Shown here: positions 1-6,124 of the stretch, piece after piece
Position numbering within the stretch: position 1 is the first letter of the stretch
How the letters are laid out: each line of letters begins with the position of its first letter
NCBI GenBank assembly: GCA_900555065.1
Contig: USJY01000085.1
Location: 1-6,272 of the forward strand
From: an uncultured Eubacteriales bacterium
GTDB lineage: Bacteria; Bacillota; Clostridia; Oscillospirales; UMGS1783
Reading direction: 5' to 3'
DNA: 6,272 nucleotides
The notes under the pieces: generated by a model
Database searches by the model: none
What the model saw: the letters and a program-made list of their open reading frames with translations, nothing else
What the model was told of the DNA's origin: nothing
Position numbers and translations under genes: made by a program

Positions 1-24
1 GGATGGCTTTCTCCCTCAGAATTT

Positions 25-52
25 ACTGTCCAATATGTTTGACAAACCTACA
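25..52 (-). repeat. Putative IS-type terminal inverted repeat, left end of window
   Basis: Read on the minus strand this 28-base stretch begins TGTAGG and ends TTGGACAGT. It matches a 28-base stretch at 6218-6245 on the plus strand at 21 of 28 positions without gaps. After both copies a purine-rich AGGGA motif follows at the same distance, which could be the ribosome binding site of a transposase gene outside the window. The outer TG faces valS and lies 26 bases past the valS stop codon, so the element body would extend leftwards off the window. The TG start and the layout recall IS3-family ends, but no transposase is visible, so the family is a guess. Confidence 0.4.
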
Positions 53-78
53 GTAGCCGGACAGTTTCTGCCTCTGCG

Positions 79-2463
79 CTATGCGAACTCGTAGCGTATC
101 TGCCTGGCGTGCGTGCAGGCGAGCAAGTCCTTTTCCGTAGCAAGCAGCCATTCCCTGAATTTCTGCGGGCAGGTCACAGTCGCCTCTTCCATTTCCGCGC
201 GCATGGACAGGTTGTTTTCCGACTTGTATTTGCGTACGCCGGCGATAAAGTCCTTCACAACTTCGCCAAACTCCAGCAGGTCGGCGTCTGCCGGCGCGGG
301 TTTCTCCCATTTGGTGAGATGTATGGAGACCGCCCCGACAAACTCCTGAAATCCTTTCAGGTAGATATACTCGGTCTCATGCGGGATATAGATGGCGTAC
401 ATCTTCAAAATGCTGAGCAGGCAATAATAAATCGCGTACTGGGCCGAACGGCGCGCCTCGGCGCCGTGGATATCCGGCTCGTACAGACGTTCTTTGGCGA
501 TTTCGATATAGTTGTCGCAAAGGTCCTTCCAGAACAAGTCGTCTATCACTTTGCGCGCAAGGCCGATCTCATACTGATCCAGCCATTTCTGCGCTTCCAG
601 TATGGTTTCGTTTGTCCGCTCGATCAGCCACCGGTCGAGCGGTTTTACGTTTTCGGGCGTATACGCGGGATCAAAGTCCGACAGGTGCGAAAGGACGAAT
701 TTAGAGGAGTTCCAGAGCTTTGTAATCAGGCGCTTTGACGCGTCCTGCATCTCCTGCTGGTCGAAAAAGGTGTCCGTACCCAGCCGCGCGCTCGCCGACC
801 AATAGCGGATGATATCCGCCGAATACGTTTCAATCAGCGCCTGCGGCGTGAGTTTGGAATTGCCCTTCGACTTGCTGATCTTCTCACCGGGCTTGGCCAG
901 GACAAAGCCGCAGATCATAATATCCTTCCAGGGGATGTCCCCGGTATGGTACAGGCTCTTGACAATGGTGTAAAACGCCCAGGTACGGATGATTTCATGC
1001 GCCTGCGTACGCATGCTCATGGGCATAAAATTATCCGCAACGCCGTACTCGTCCGCCTTGTCCCAGTTGATGATCGGGGAAATCGAAGACGTGGCCCAGG
1101 TGTCCAGAACGGCCTTCTCCGGCACAAAGTCCGTACAGCCGCACTCGCAGACGCCGTGGTATTCCGTCTCCAGCGGGTTTACGGGCAGATCCTCTATAGC
1201 GGCGAAATGCGTCTTGCCGCATTTTGCGCAGTACCAGACGGGGAACGGCACGCCGAAATACCGCTGCCGGGATATGCACCAGTCCCATTTGAGGTTTTCT
1301 ACCCAGGTGGTAAAGCGGTTTTTCATATGCGCGGGATACCAGTTGATCCGGTCCCCTGCGGCAAGCAGAGCCTCTTTCTGGCTGAGCACGTCGATATACC
1401 ACTGCCGGGAGGGAATGATCTCCACCTCGGTGCCGCAGCGCTCGTGAATGGCGACCATGTGCGAAAGCTGCTCGGAGCGGATCAGCAGCCCTTTCTCTTC
1501 CAGCAGACGCACGATCTCCTTACGCGCGGCCTTGACGCGCAGACCTGCGATGTAGGGGACGGAATCGTCGATCTTCCCATAGGGGAGGATGACTTTCTTA
1601 TACGGCAGATTGTGCTGCTCGACCCATTCCACGTCCGTGCTGTCGCCAAACGTCGCGCACATGACCGCGCCGGTGCCCTTGTCGATGCCGACCTTTTCAT
1701 CCGTGAGGATCGGCACTTCAAAGTCGTACAGGGGCACGCGCGCCGTTTTGCCGACAATATCCCTGTAACGCTCGTCGTCCGGATTCACAAAGACGCATAC
1801 CACGCCGTAGAGCAGTTCCGGCCTTGTCGTGGCGATTTCCAAAACCCTGTCGCCGACGAAGAACTTCAGGTAATGGAAGCAGGAATCCACTTCCTTGGAC
1901 TCCAGCTCCGCCTGCGCGATGGAGGTCTGGCACTCCGTGCACCAGAGCACGGGGGATTCTTTAATATAGGCGCGGCCGGCCTGGGCCAGCTCTATAAAGG
2001 ACTTCTGCGAAAGGCGCTGGGAATTCTGGCTGACAGTCGAGTACTCCAGATTCCAGTCGCAGGAAAACCCCATCGACTTCCACAGCGCCTTGAATTCCGC
2101 TTCGTATTTCTGCGTAGTATCCACGCACTTTTCGCAAAATTCGCTGCGCGGCAGATCGCGCGCGTGGATGCCGGATTCCTTTTCCACCAGCCGCTCCGAG
2201 GGCAGCCCGTTATCGTCAAACCCGAACGGATAAAAGACGTTGTAGCCCTGCATTCGCCTGTATCTGGCAATCATTTCGGCCTGCGTATAACTGAAAATAT
2301 GGCCTATATGCAAACTGCCGCTCACCGTCGGCGGCGGGGTGTCGATCGAATATATCGGGGCCGACGGATCCGGCGTAAACGCATACACCTTGTTGTCTTC
2401 CCAGTACTTCTGCATCTGCGCTTCAACAGCCAGACCATTATAGTGCTTTTCAAACTCTTCCAT
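79..2463 (-). CDS. valS: Valyl-tRNA synthetase, compact archaeal-type (ValS)
   Basis: This cytoplasmic class I aminoacyl-tRNA synthetase activates valine with ATP and loads it on tRNA-Val. The 794-residue product has the HIGH signature in SGSLHIGH (residues 48-55) and a KMSKS variant, KISKS (528-532). The CP1 editing domain shows ATTRPELLYG (211-220) and GTGAVMCATFGD (263-274). Cysteine pairs suggesting zinc knuckles lie at C175/C178, C412/C415 and C439-C443, and the block WCISRQRYFGVPFP (396-409) is typical of the Val/Ile/Leu group. The segment GFDDNGLPSERLVEK (81-95) marks the short ValS type common in archaea and some bacteria, unlike the GTDHAG form of E. coli. The protein is shorter than the usual 880-950 residues and seems to lack the C-terminal coiled-coil arm. 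The ATG start is fixed by GGAGGG six bases upstream. It is transcribed alone through a T-box leader that senses uncharged tRNA-Val. No terminator is seen after the stop codon within the window. Identity is near certain. Confidence 0.97.
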   Translation of the reverse strand: MEEFEKHYNGLAVEAQMQKYWEDNKVYAFTPDPSAPIYSIDTPPPTVSGSLHIGHIFSYTQAEMIARYRRMQGYNVFYPFGFDDNGLPSERLVEKESGIHARDLPRSEFCEKCVDTTQKYEAEFKALWKSMGFSCDWNLEYSTVSQNSQRLSQKSFIELAQAGRAYIKESPVLWCTECQTSIAQAELESKEVDSCFHYLKFFVGDRVLEIATTRPELLYGVVCVFVNPDDERYRDIVGKTARVPLYDFEVPILTDEKVGIDKGTGAVMCATFGDSTDVEWVEQHNLPYKKVILPYGKIDDSVPYIAGLRVKAARKEIVRLLEEKGLLIRSEQLSHMVAIHERCGTEVEIIPSRQWYIDVLSQKEALLAAGDRINWYPAHMKNRFTTWVENLKWDWCISRQRYFGVPFPVWYCAKCGKTHFAAIEDLPVNPLETEYHGVCECGCTDFVPEKAVLDTWATSSISPIINWDKADEYGVADNFMPMSMRTQAHEIIRTWAFYTIVKSLYHTGDIPWKDIMICGFVLAKPGEKISKSKGNSKLTPQALIETYSADIIRYWSASARLGTDTFFDQQEMQDASKRLITKLWNSSKFVLSHLSDFDPAYTPENVKPLDRWLIERTNETILEAQKWLDQYEIGLARKVIDDLFWKDLCDNYIEIAKERLYEPDIHGAEARRSAQYAIYYCLLSILKMYAIYIPHETEYIYLKGFQEFVGAVSIHLTKWEKPAPADADLLEFGEVVKDFIAGVRKYKSENNLSMRAEMEEATVTCPQKFREWLLATEKDLLACTHARQIRYEFA

Positions 2464-2475
2464 CTTTTACCCTCC

Positions 2476-2515
2476 AAAAAAATAAAATTCGTCCCAAGAT
2501 ATATCTTAGGGCGAA
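2476..2515 (-). terminator. Conditional intrinsic terminator of the valS T-box
   Basis: On the minus strand TTCGCCCTAAGATA is followed directly by TATCTTGGGACGAA, forming a stem with one mismatch and one G-U pair. The run TTTTATTTTTTT follows. The 5' arm contains CCUAAG (2505-2510), the same bases that close the antiterminator, so the two folds exclude each other. The U-run ends directly next to the GGAGGG ribosome binding site (2470-2475). Confidence 0.93.
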
Positions 2516-2769
2516 TTACCGCGGTACCACCTAAGTTCACAACGAGTGCGCTCTTTTCATTTGGTAACGGTGTCGTTCTCACCGGCGGAGTCTACTCCTG
2601 TTTCTTTCCGCGCTCAGAAGCTACTTCCGTCGGCACCCGCAGAAATTTTCACCGGCCATTTCCTCTCTGAAGCAAGCCCGCCGACATACTACTCTTCCTC
2701 AAAGCTTTTGCTTATGCATGGAAACAGGCAAAGTTTGCCCCGCATAGCGCAGGCCCTCTGCCAAAGTCC
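2476..2769 (-). promoter_or_regulatory. T-box leader of valS, specifier GUA (valine)
   Basis: This leader RNA binds tRNA-Val and lets transcription reach valS when the tRNA is uncharged. On the minus strand Stem I spans about 2612-2705. It has AGUA (2687-2690), the distal AGAGAG motif (2663-2668) and GGUGAAA (2647-2653). The helix GUCGGC/GCCGAC is followed by GAA (2625-2627) and the triplet GUA (2622-2624), read here as the valine specifier. The T-box sequence AGGTGGTACCGCGG occupies 2519-2532. The antiterminator folds as CUUAGG (2530-2535) with CCUAAG (2505-2510), a seven-base bulge UGGUACC (2523-2529), and GCG (2520-2522) with CGC (2511-2513). The bulge UGGU would pair with an ACCA tRNA end, fitting the A73 discriminator of bacterial tRNA-Val. 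The 5' end is inferred from the promoter. A class-II-type translational mechanism is not suggested, because a clear terminator is present. Confidence 0.95.
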
Positions 2770-2775
2770 CATAAT

Positions 2776-2804
2776 ACTATATAATAAACCGACTTCATTG
2801 TCAA
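2776..2804 (-). promoter_or_regulatory. Sigma-A-type promoter of valS
   Basis: On the minus strand a perfect TTGACA (-35, 2799-2804) and TATAGT (-10, 2776-2781) are separated by 17 bases. Transcription would start near 2769, giving a leader of about 306 nt before the valS ATG, a normal length for a T-box. Confidence 0.88.
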
Positions 2805-2954
2805 CAGTTTTCCGCACTTACGCATAGGTTCGAAATCATATGCGCAGAATGCAGCGTTTCATACGCAGAGAAGGTGCGACAGCCGCGTACGAATAAAAAA
2901 GTTGCGCTTTTATCACCTTATTTTACAAAACTCGATTCTAATTGCGTTTTAGTA
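2805..2954. other. Divergent intergenic spacer, no gene seen
   Basis: This lies between the valS promoter (minus) and the permease promoter (plus). No reading frame here has a ribosome binding site. It holds an inverted repeat, CGCATA (2821-2826) and TATGCG (2839-2844), centred on TTCGAA and located upstream of the valS -35 box. There is also a weak A/T-rich hairpin, AAAAG/CTTTT, near 2897-2911. Their function is unknown and neither is a convincing terminator. Confidence 0.5.
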
Positions 2955-2965
2955 TTGAAAAACGC
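2944..2965. promoter_or_regulatory. Operator-like inverted repeat over the permease -35 box
   Basis: GCGTTTT (2944-2950) and AAAACGC (2959-2965) form a perfect 7-bp inverted repeat with an 8-base spacer. The -35 hexamer TTGAAA (2955-2960) lies inside it, the position expected for a repressor site. It does not match the CCGAAC core of the Bacillus PurR box. A repressor role is inferred only from position and symmetry. Confidence 0.35.
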
Positions 2966-2983
2966 TAAAAAATCCTTTATAAT
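2955..2983 (+). promoter_or_regulatory. Sigma-A-type promoter of the purine permease
   Basis: TTGAAA (-35, 2955-2960) and a perfect TATAAT (-10, 2978-2983) are separated by 17 bases. Transcription would begin near 2990, leaving a leader of about 174 nt before the TTG start codon. An inverted repeat overlaps the -35 box. Confidence 0.8.
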
Positions 2984-2989
2984 ATTTTC

Positions 2990-3163
2990 GCATATTATTA
3001 ATATATTACACGCGGACAGGTATCTATTGATAAACACATATTGTTCCAGCGTATCAATGCGACTTTTGCCGCCGCACAAGAGTCCATCGAAAGCCGACTT
3101 TGTGTTTATGCCGTAACTGGTATTTAAAAAAGATATTTGTTCAAAAAAGAAAGGGGAATTTTT
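2990..3163 (+). other. Long 5' leader of the permease, possibly structured
   Basis: This untranslated leader is unusually long for a simple promoter-gene pair. It can form ATTGATA with TATCAAT (7 bp, about 3026-3059). It can also form CACAAGAGTC with GACTTTGTG (9 bp with one bulged G, about 3075-3104), and ATGCC with GGTAT (about 3108-3123). Purine permease genes of this family often carry a purine riboswitch, but the TTTCTACC-type core of that aptamer is absent, and no other riboswitch class was recognised. No U-tract follows the hairpins, so if it is regulatory the mechanism is not obvious. Confidence 0.35.
3150..3157 (+). promoter_or_regulatory. Ribosome binding site that sets the TTG start of the permease
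   Basis: AAAGGGGA is followed seven bases later by TTG at 3164-3166. An alternative in-frame TTG at 3137 has no such site and would add nine residues, absent from relatives such as Bacillus PbuG as recalled. Confidence 0.8.
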
Positions 3164-4507
3164 TTGAGCGGGTTATTCAAACTCAAGGAAAACGGCACAA
3201 AAGTTTCTACCGAAATCATCGCTGGCTTAACCACATTCTGCACCATGGCGTACATCATCGTCGTGAATCCCTCTATTCTGAGTGAAGCCGGTATGGAGTG
3301 GGGAGCGGTTTTCCTTGCGACCATTATTGCTTCCATTATTGGCACGCTGATTATGGGCCTTGTTGCCAACGTTCCTTATGCGCAGGCACCGGGCATGGGC
3401 TTGAACGCCTTTTTTGTTTATACAGTGTGCTTCGGCCTCCAGTTTACCTGGCAGCAGGCTCTGTCGATGGTATTTATCTGTGGTCTTATCAACATTGTGA
3501 TTACGGTAACCAAACTGCGCAAGTATATCATTAAGGCGATCCCCAGAAGTCTGCAAAACGCTATTGGCGTGTTCGTTGCTTATGTTGGCCTGCTCAACGT
3601 AGGTATTATCTCCTTTGATTCGGGCGTGCCCGCCCTCGCCAAGCTCAATCAACCTTCGCTTTGGCTGTTCTTTATTGGCTTAGTGCTCACCATTATATTG
3701 CTGGTTTGCAAAGTTAAGGGCGCTATCCTCATTGGTATTGTTGTGACAACGCTCATTGGTATCCCCATGGGTGTTACTTCCGCTGAATCCTCGATCAGCT
3801 TCGCCGATTCCTGCGCCGCGCTTCCTTCCACCTTCGGCGCCATCTTTACACAGGCCGGTCTGCCCTCTCTGTTCTCCGATGCGGCCAAAATCCCGCTGGT
3901 GCTCATCACTATATTTGCGTTCAGCGTTTCGGATACTTTTGACACCATTGGTACTTTTATTGGCACCGGTCGCCGCAGTGGTATTTTCAGTGAAGAAGAT
4001 GAAAAGGCCATGGATTCCAGCTCCGGCTTTAAATCCAAGATGGACAAAGCCCTTTTTGCCGACGCTACTGCCACTTCCATCGGCGCTATCTTCGGTACTT
4101 CCAACACTACCACTTATGTAGAAAGCGCTTCCGGCATCAGTGCCGGCGGCCGCACCGGCTTAACCAGCGTTGTGGTGGCCATCTGTTTTGCGATCAGCGC
4201 CTTCCTGGCAACCTTTGTCAGCGCGATACCGTCTGCCGCTACCGCCCCCGCACTGGTGGTCGTTGGCATTATGATGGCTGCTGCGTTTAAGGACATTGAA
4301 TGGACTGAATTTTCAGACGCTGTTCCCGCATTCTTTGCAGGCCTGTTTATGGCGCTTTGCTACAGTATTTCCTATGGTATTGCGTTCGGCTTTATCACTT
4401 ACTGTATTGTAAAAGTCTGCAAAAAGCAGGCCAAAGAGATTCATCCCATTATCTGGGTGGTTTCCCTGCTGTTTATTCTGAACTTTGTTTTGCTGGCTAT
4501 TATATAA
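3164..4507 (+). CDS. NCS2 family purine nucleobase permease (AzgA/PbuG type)
   Basis: This is an integral membrane transporter, expected to import hypoxanthine, guanine or adenine for salvage, probably with protons. From the TTG start it has 447 residues, close to Bacillus PbuG (about 440). Family blocks include IIAGLTTFCTMAYIIVVNP (18-36), APGMGLNAFF (75-84) and DTFDTIGTFIG (257-267). The segment from ADATATS (300-306) through GTSNTTTYVESASG (311-324) is a substrate-site signature of the AzgA branch. About a dozen hydrophobic segments run to the C-terminus, which ends in a final helix. The distance from the start to IIAGL equals that in PbuG, supporting the chosen start. The gene stands alone, with its own promoter, a long leader and a terminator. 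The precise substrate cannot be read from sequence; a xanthine/uracil branch is less likely given these motifs. Confidence 0.94.
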   Translation: MSGLFKLKENGTKVSTEIIAGLTTFCTMAYIIVVNPSILSEAGMEWGAVFLATIIASIIGTLIMGLVANVPYAQAPGMGLNAFFVYTVCFGLQFTWQQALSMVFICGLINIVITVTKLRKYIIKAIPRSLQNAIGVFVAYVGLLNVGIISFDSGVPALAKLNQPSLWLFFIGLVLTIILLVCKVKGAILIGIVVTTLIGIPMGVTSAESSISFADSCAALPSTFGAIFTQAGLPSLFSDAAKIPLVLITIFAFSVSDTFDTIGTFIGTGRRSGIFSEEDEKAMDSSSGFKSKMDKALFADATATSIGAIFGTSNTTTYVESASGISAGGRTGLTSVVVAICFAISAFLATFVSAIPSAATAPALVVVGIMMAAAFKDIEWTEFSDAVPAFFAGLFMALCYSISYGIAFGFITYCIVKVCKKQAKEIHPIIWVVSLLFILNFVLLAII

Positions 4508-4583
4508 AAGTCAAAGCGGGGGCGTCGTTTCGGTAATGAAGCGTCCTCCATCAGGAAATCATTCATTAGGGATTTGACCAAAC

Positions 4584-4641
4584 AACGGAGAGGGCATGCT
4601 GTCTGCGGAATGCGGGCGGTATAGCCCTCTCGTTTTGTTTT
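4584..4641 (+). terminator. Intrinsic terminator of the permease gene
   Basis: GAGAGGGC (4588-4595) pairs with GCCCTCTC (4624-4631). The stem extends past a bulged G to AAC/GTT and is followed by the run TTTTGTTTT. The large apical part can form its own hairpin, GTCTGC with GCGGGC around the loop GGAAT. The stem starts about 76 bases after the permease stop codon. The intervening 3' region can form a further imperfect GC-rich hairpin at about 4518-4549. Confidence 0.8.
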
Positions 4642-5123
4642 GCTTGCGTCTGGCTATTGTATTGTCCATATGCGTATCGTGCGTGCCTGCAGCAGCAGGT
4701 TTAAGTCTTTTTACATATTAACGGCATATCGCTATACAAGGCTATAGGGCCGTCTAAAGACGGAAACCGACGTATAATGATATATAGCAGGATAACCCCT
4801 TAAAATTTATTCTTGCTGATTATTGCGTATGTTCATGGATCAAGCAGGCCGGCCGCGCCGTAGGCCGGTTGTCTGTCGCTTAGACTATCCCCGGCGGAGC
4901 TTGTATTATCAGCGATAAAAGGCTGTAGGGGATACGCAGCGGTTTGTTCCAGCCTAAATTTACACAGACATACTATAATAACGCGGACTACGTCGCTTTT
5001 TTACGTTTATTGACCTTGTAGTCGTCGATTCATTAGGGGAGCGGAGCAGAGGCGCGGGCGGGAAATATGCATTTTCCGAAGATAAAAATAAGCCGGAGCA
5101 AAGCGGACTTTGCAATACAACAG
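4642..5123. other. Gene-free interval rich in potential RNA hairpins
   Basis: No open frame here has a credible start and ribosome binding site. Possible hairpins on the plus strand are CCTGC/GCAGG (4686-4699), CTATA/TATAG (4732-4747), CCGTC/GACGG with a TAAA loop (4750-4763), AGCAGGATAA with TATTCTTGCT (4786-4817, one bulge), CCGGCC/GGCCGG (4849-4868) and GACTAC/GTAGTC (about 4986-5023). TATCCCC (4886-4892) can pair with GGGGATA (4928-4934) while AGGCTG (4920-4925) pairs with CAGCCT (4950-4955), which is a pseudoknot arrangement. TATAAT hexamers occur near 4773 and 4973 but lack matching -35 boxes. No known RNA family (tmRNA, RNase P, SRP, 6S) was recognised. It may be an unrecognised RNA or degenerate sequence. 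Confidence 0.4.
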
Positions 5124-5164
5124 AAAAACCAAACCGGAGCCCAGCGGCAGCGGGTCCGGTTTGG
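5124..5164 (-). terminator. Second intrinsic terminator downstream of tRNA-Pro
   Basis: On the minus strand CCAAACCGGA (5155-5164) pairs perfectly with TCCGGTTTGG (5129-5138) and is followed by TTTTT. The stem is 10 bp around a 16-base GC-rich loop that can pair further. It stands about 40 bases beyond a first terminator and probably catches read-through. Confidence 0.85.
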
Positions 5165-5203
5165 AAAGGAGGAGCAGCGGCGCAAGCGCGCTCTGATTTT
5201 TAT

Positions 5204-5239
5204 AAAAAATCGGAGCAAGCGATACAAAGCTTGCTCCGA
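5204..5239 (-). terminator. First intrinsic terminator of tRNA-Pro
   Basis: On the minus strand TCGGAGCAAGC (5229-5239) and GCTTGCTCCGA (5210-5220) form a perfect 11-bp stem with an 8-base loop, followed by TTTTTT. It begins three bases after the encoded CCA. Confidence 0.93.
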
Positions 5240-5241
5240 CG

Positions 5242-5318
5242 TGGTCCGAGTGGCGGGACTTGAACCCACGGCCTCTACCACCCCAAGGTAGCGCGCTACC
5301 AAACTGCGCCACACCCGG
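5242..5318 (-). tRNA. tRNA-Pro, anticodon GGG, CCA encoded
   Basis: The 77-base minus-strand gene folds as a complete cloverleaf. The acceptor CCGGGTG pairs with CACTCGG (one G-U pair), the D stem is GCGC/GCGC, and the anticodon stem is CTACC/GGTAG. The seven-base loop TTGGGGT puts GGG at positions 34-36. The T arm is GTGGG-TTCAAGT-CCCGC. A73 and CCA are encoded at 5242-5245. It would read CCC and CCU codons. It has its own promoter and terminators, so it is a single-gene unit lying between yebC and the gene-free interval. Confidence 0.97.
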
Positions 5319-5338
5319 AATTATCAGTAACGGAAGAC

Positions 5339-5367
5339 ATTATAGCACATCGCGGTCACGAATGCAA
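5339..5367 (-). promoter_or_regulatory. Sigma-A-type promoter of tRNA-Pro
   Basis: On the minus strand TTGCAT (-35, 5362-5367) and a perfect TATAAT (-10, 5339-5344) are separated by 17 bases. The start would fall near 5332, about 14 bases before the mature tRNA end. It sits in the short gap after the yebC stop codon. Confidence 0.88.
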
Positions 5368-5379
5368 GATGCCTTTCCG

Positions 5380-5423
5380 AAAAAAAAACTCACTCCTGCT
5401 CGGTTTCCTCCCAATTATGGGAG
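5380..5423 (-). terminator. Possible weak terminator at the end of yebC
   Basis: On the minus strand the last yebC codons contain CTCCCA/TGGGAG (5408-5423, four-base loop), and nine T residues follow the stop codon at 5380-5388. About 19 bases separate the stem from the T-run, which is too far for a canonical terminator. Transcription from yebC may therefore partly continue into tRNA-Pro and stop at its terminators. Confidence 0.3.
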
Positions 5424-6124
5424 ACATTTTGCACGTCGTCGTTATCCTCGAGCATATCAAGCAGTTTCTGCATGTTTTTGTTGGCCGTCTCGTCGTCAAG
5501 CCTGATATAATTGTCAGGGATACGCTCGATCTGCGCGGAAGCAAACGCATACCCGGCCTGTTCGAGCGCGTCGTATACTGCGCTGAAGTCGTCCGGCGCG
5601 CAGGTGATTTCATAGGCTTCGCCTTCGTTGGCGAAATCGTCCGCGCCGGCTTCAAGCGCGGCCTCCATCAGCGCGTCCTCGTCCACGCCGTCGGCCTCAA
5701 TGACAAACAGTCCCTTGCGCTGGAACTGCCAGGACACGGAGCCTGTCTGGCCGAGGTTGCCGCCGTACTTGTCAAAATAATGACGCAAGTCGCCCGCGGT
5801 GCGATTGCGGTTGTCCGTCAACGTCTCCACAATGACCGCGACGCCGCCCGGACCATAGCCCTCATACACAATATCCTCGTAGTTCTCCGTATTACCCGCG
5901 CCCGCGGCTTTCCTGATAATACGCTCTATATTGTCGTTGGGCACGTTGTTCGATTTGGCTTTTGCGATAATATCCTTAAGCCGGGAGTTTATCGTAGGAT
6001 CGGGACCGCCCTCCTTTACGCAGACGGTGATCTCACGGCCGATCTTCGTAAAAATCTTACCGCGCTGGGCGTCTGTTTTCTCCTTTTTGTGCTTGATATT
6101 GTTCCACTTGGAATGTCCCGACAT
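5390..6124 (-). CDS. yebC: YebC/PmpR/TACO1 family protein
   Basis: The 244-residue product is a full-length YebC family member. It begins with the classic [19 protein letters not shown], followed by [12 protein letters not shown] (21-32). Other family blocks are [17 protein letters not shown] (54-70), [15 protein letters not shown] (86-100), LTDNRNRTA (102-110) and [14 protein letters not shown] (121-134). The C-terminal tail is rich in Asp and Glu. The family was long annotated as a DNA-binding transcriptional regulator. The mitochondrial relative TACO1 and recent bacterial work point to a role on the ribosome at polyproline stretches. The ATG start is set by GGAGG (6133-6137) eight bases upstream, behind its own promoter. 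The common partner ruvC is not present in the window. Family identity is very secure, while the molecular role is less so. Confidence 0.97.
   Translation of the reverse strand: MSGHSKWNNIKHKKEKTDAQRGKIFTKIGREITVCVKEGGPDPTINSRLKDIIAKAKSNNVPNDNIERIIRKAAGAGNTENYEDIVYEGYGPGGVAVIVETLTDNRNRTAGDLRHYFDKYGGNLGQTGSVSWQFQRKGLFVIEADGVDEDALMEAALEAGADDFANEGEAYEITCAPDDFSAVYDALEQAGYAFASAQIERIPDNYIRLDDETANKNMQKLLDMLEDNDDVQNVSHNWEETEQE

Noticed and set aside
946..2670. 574-residue open frame on the plus strand, opposite valS
   Set aside because: It runs antisense through a certain valS gene and its T-box leader, has no ribosome binding site, and its translation is rich in Arg, His and Gly without a domain. 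Such frames are expected opposite GC-rich coding sequence.
75..2751. 11-base inverted repeat TGCGCTATGCG at 75-85 and 2741-2751 flanking valS
   Set aside because: Several matches of this length are expected by chance in a window of this size, and nothing at either site supports a role.
2874..3116. 80-residue plus-strand frame in the divergent spacer
   Set aside because: It begins with GTG without a good ribosome binding site and runs across the permease promoter and leader. No recognisable domain is seen.
3137..3163. Upstream TTG start for the permease (456 residues)
   Set aside because: The AAAGGGGA site lies inside this extension and is correctly spaced for the TTG at 3164. The shorter protein also fits the family start.
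2990..3163. Classic purine riboswitch ahead of the permease
   Set aside because: The TTTCTACC-type junction and the paired loop sequences of the aptamer are not present.
4773..4778. TATAAT as a possible promoter of an RNA in the gene-free interval
   Set aside because: The expected -35 position reads CCGTCT, part of a hairpin, and gives no promoter-like match. The TATAAT near 4973 likewise lacks a -35 box.
5166..5172. AAAGGAGG ribosome-binding-like motif
   Set aside because: No ATG, GTG or TTG follows at a usable distance, and the motif sits between two minus-strand terminators.
5067..5291. 74-residue frame ending VAGLEPTASTTPR, and similar frames at 5007-5314 and 5260-5505
   Set aside because: These read through tRNA-Pro and its terminators. 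Peptides of this kind are a well-known artefact of translating tRNA genes.
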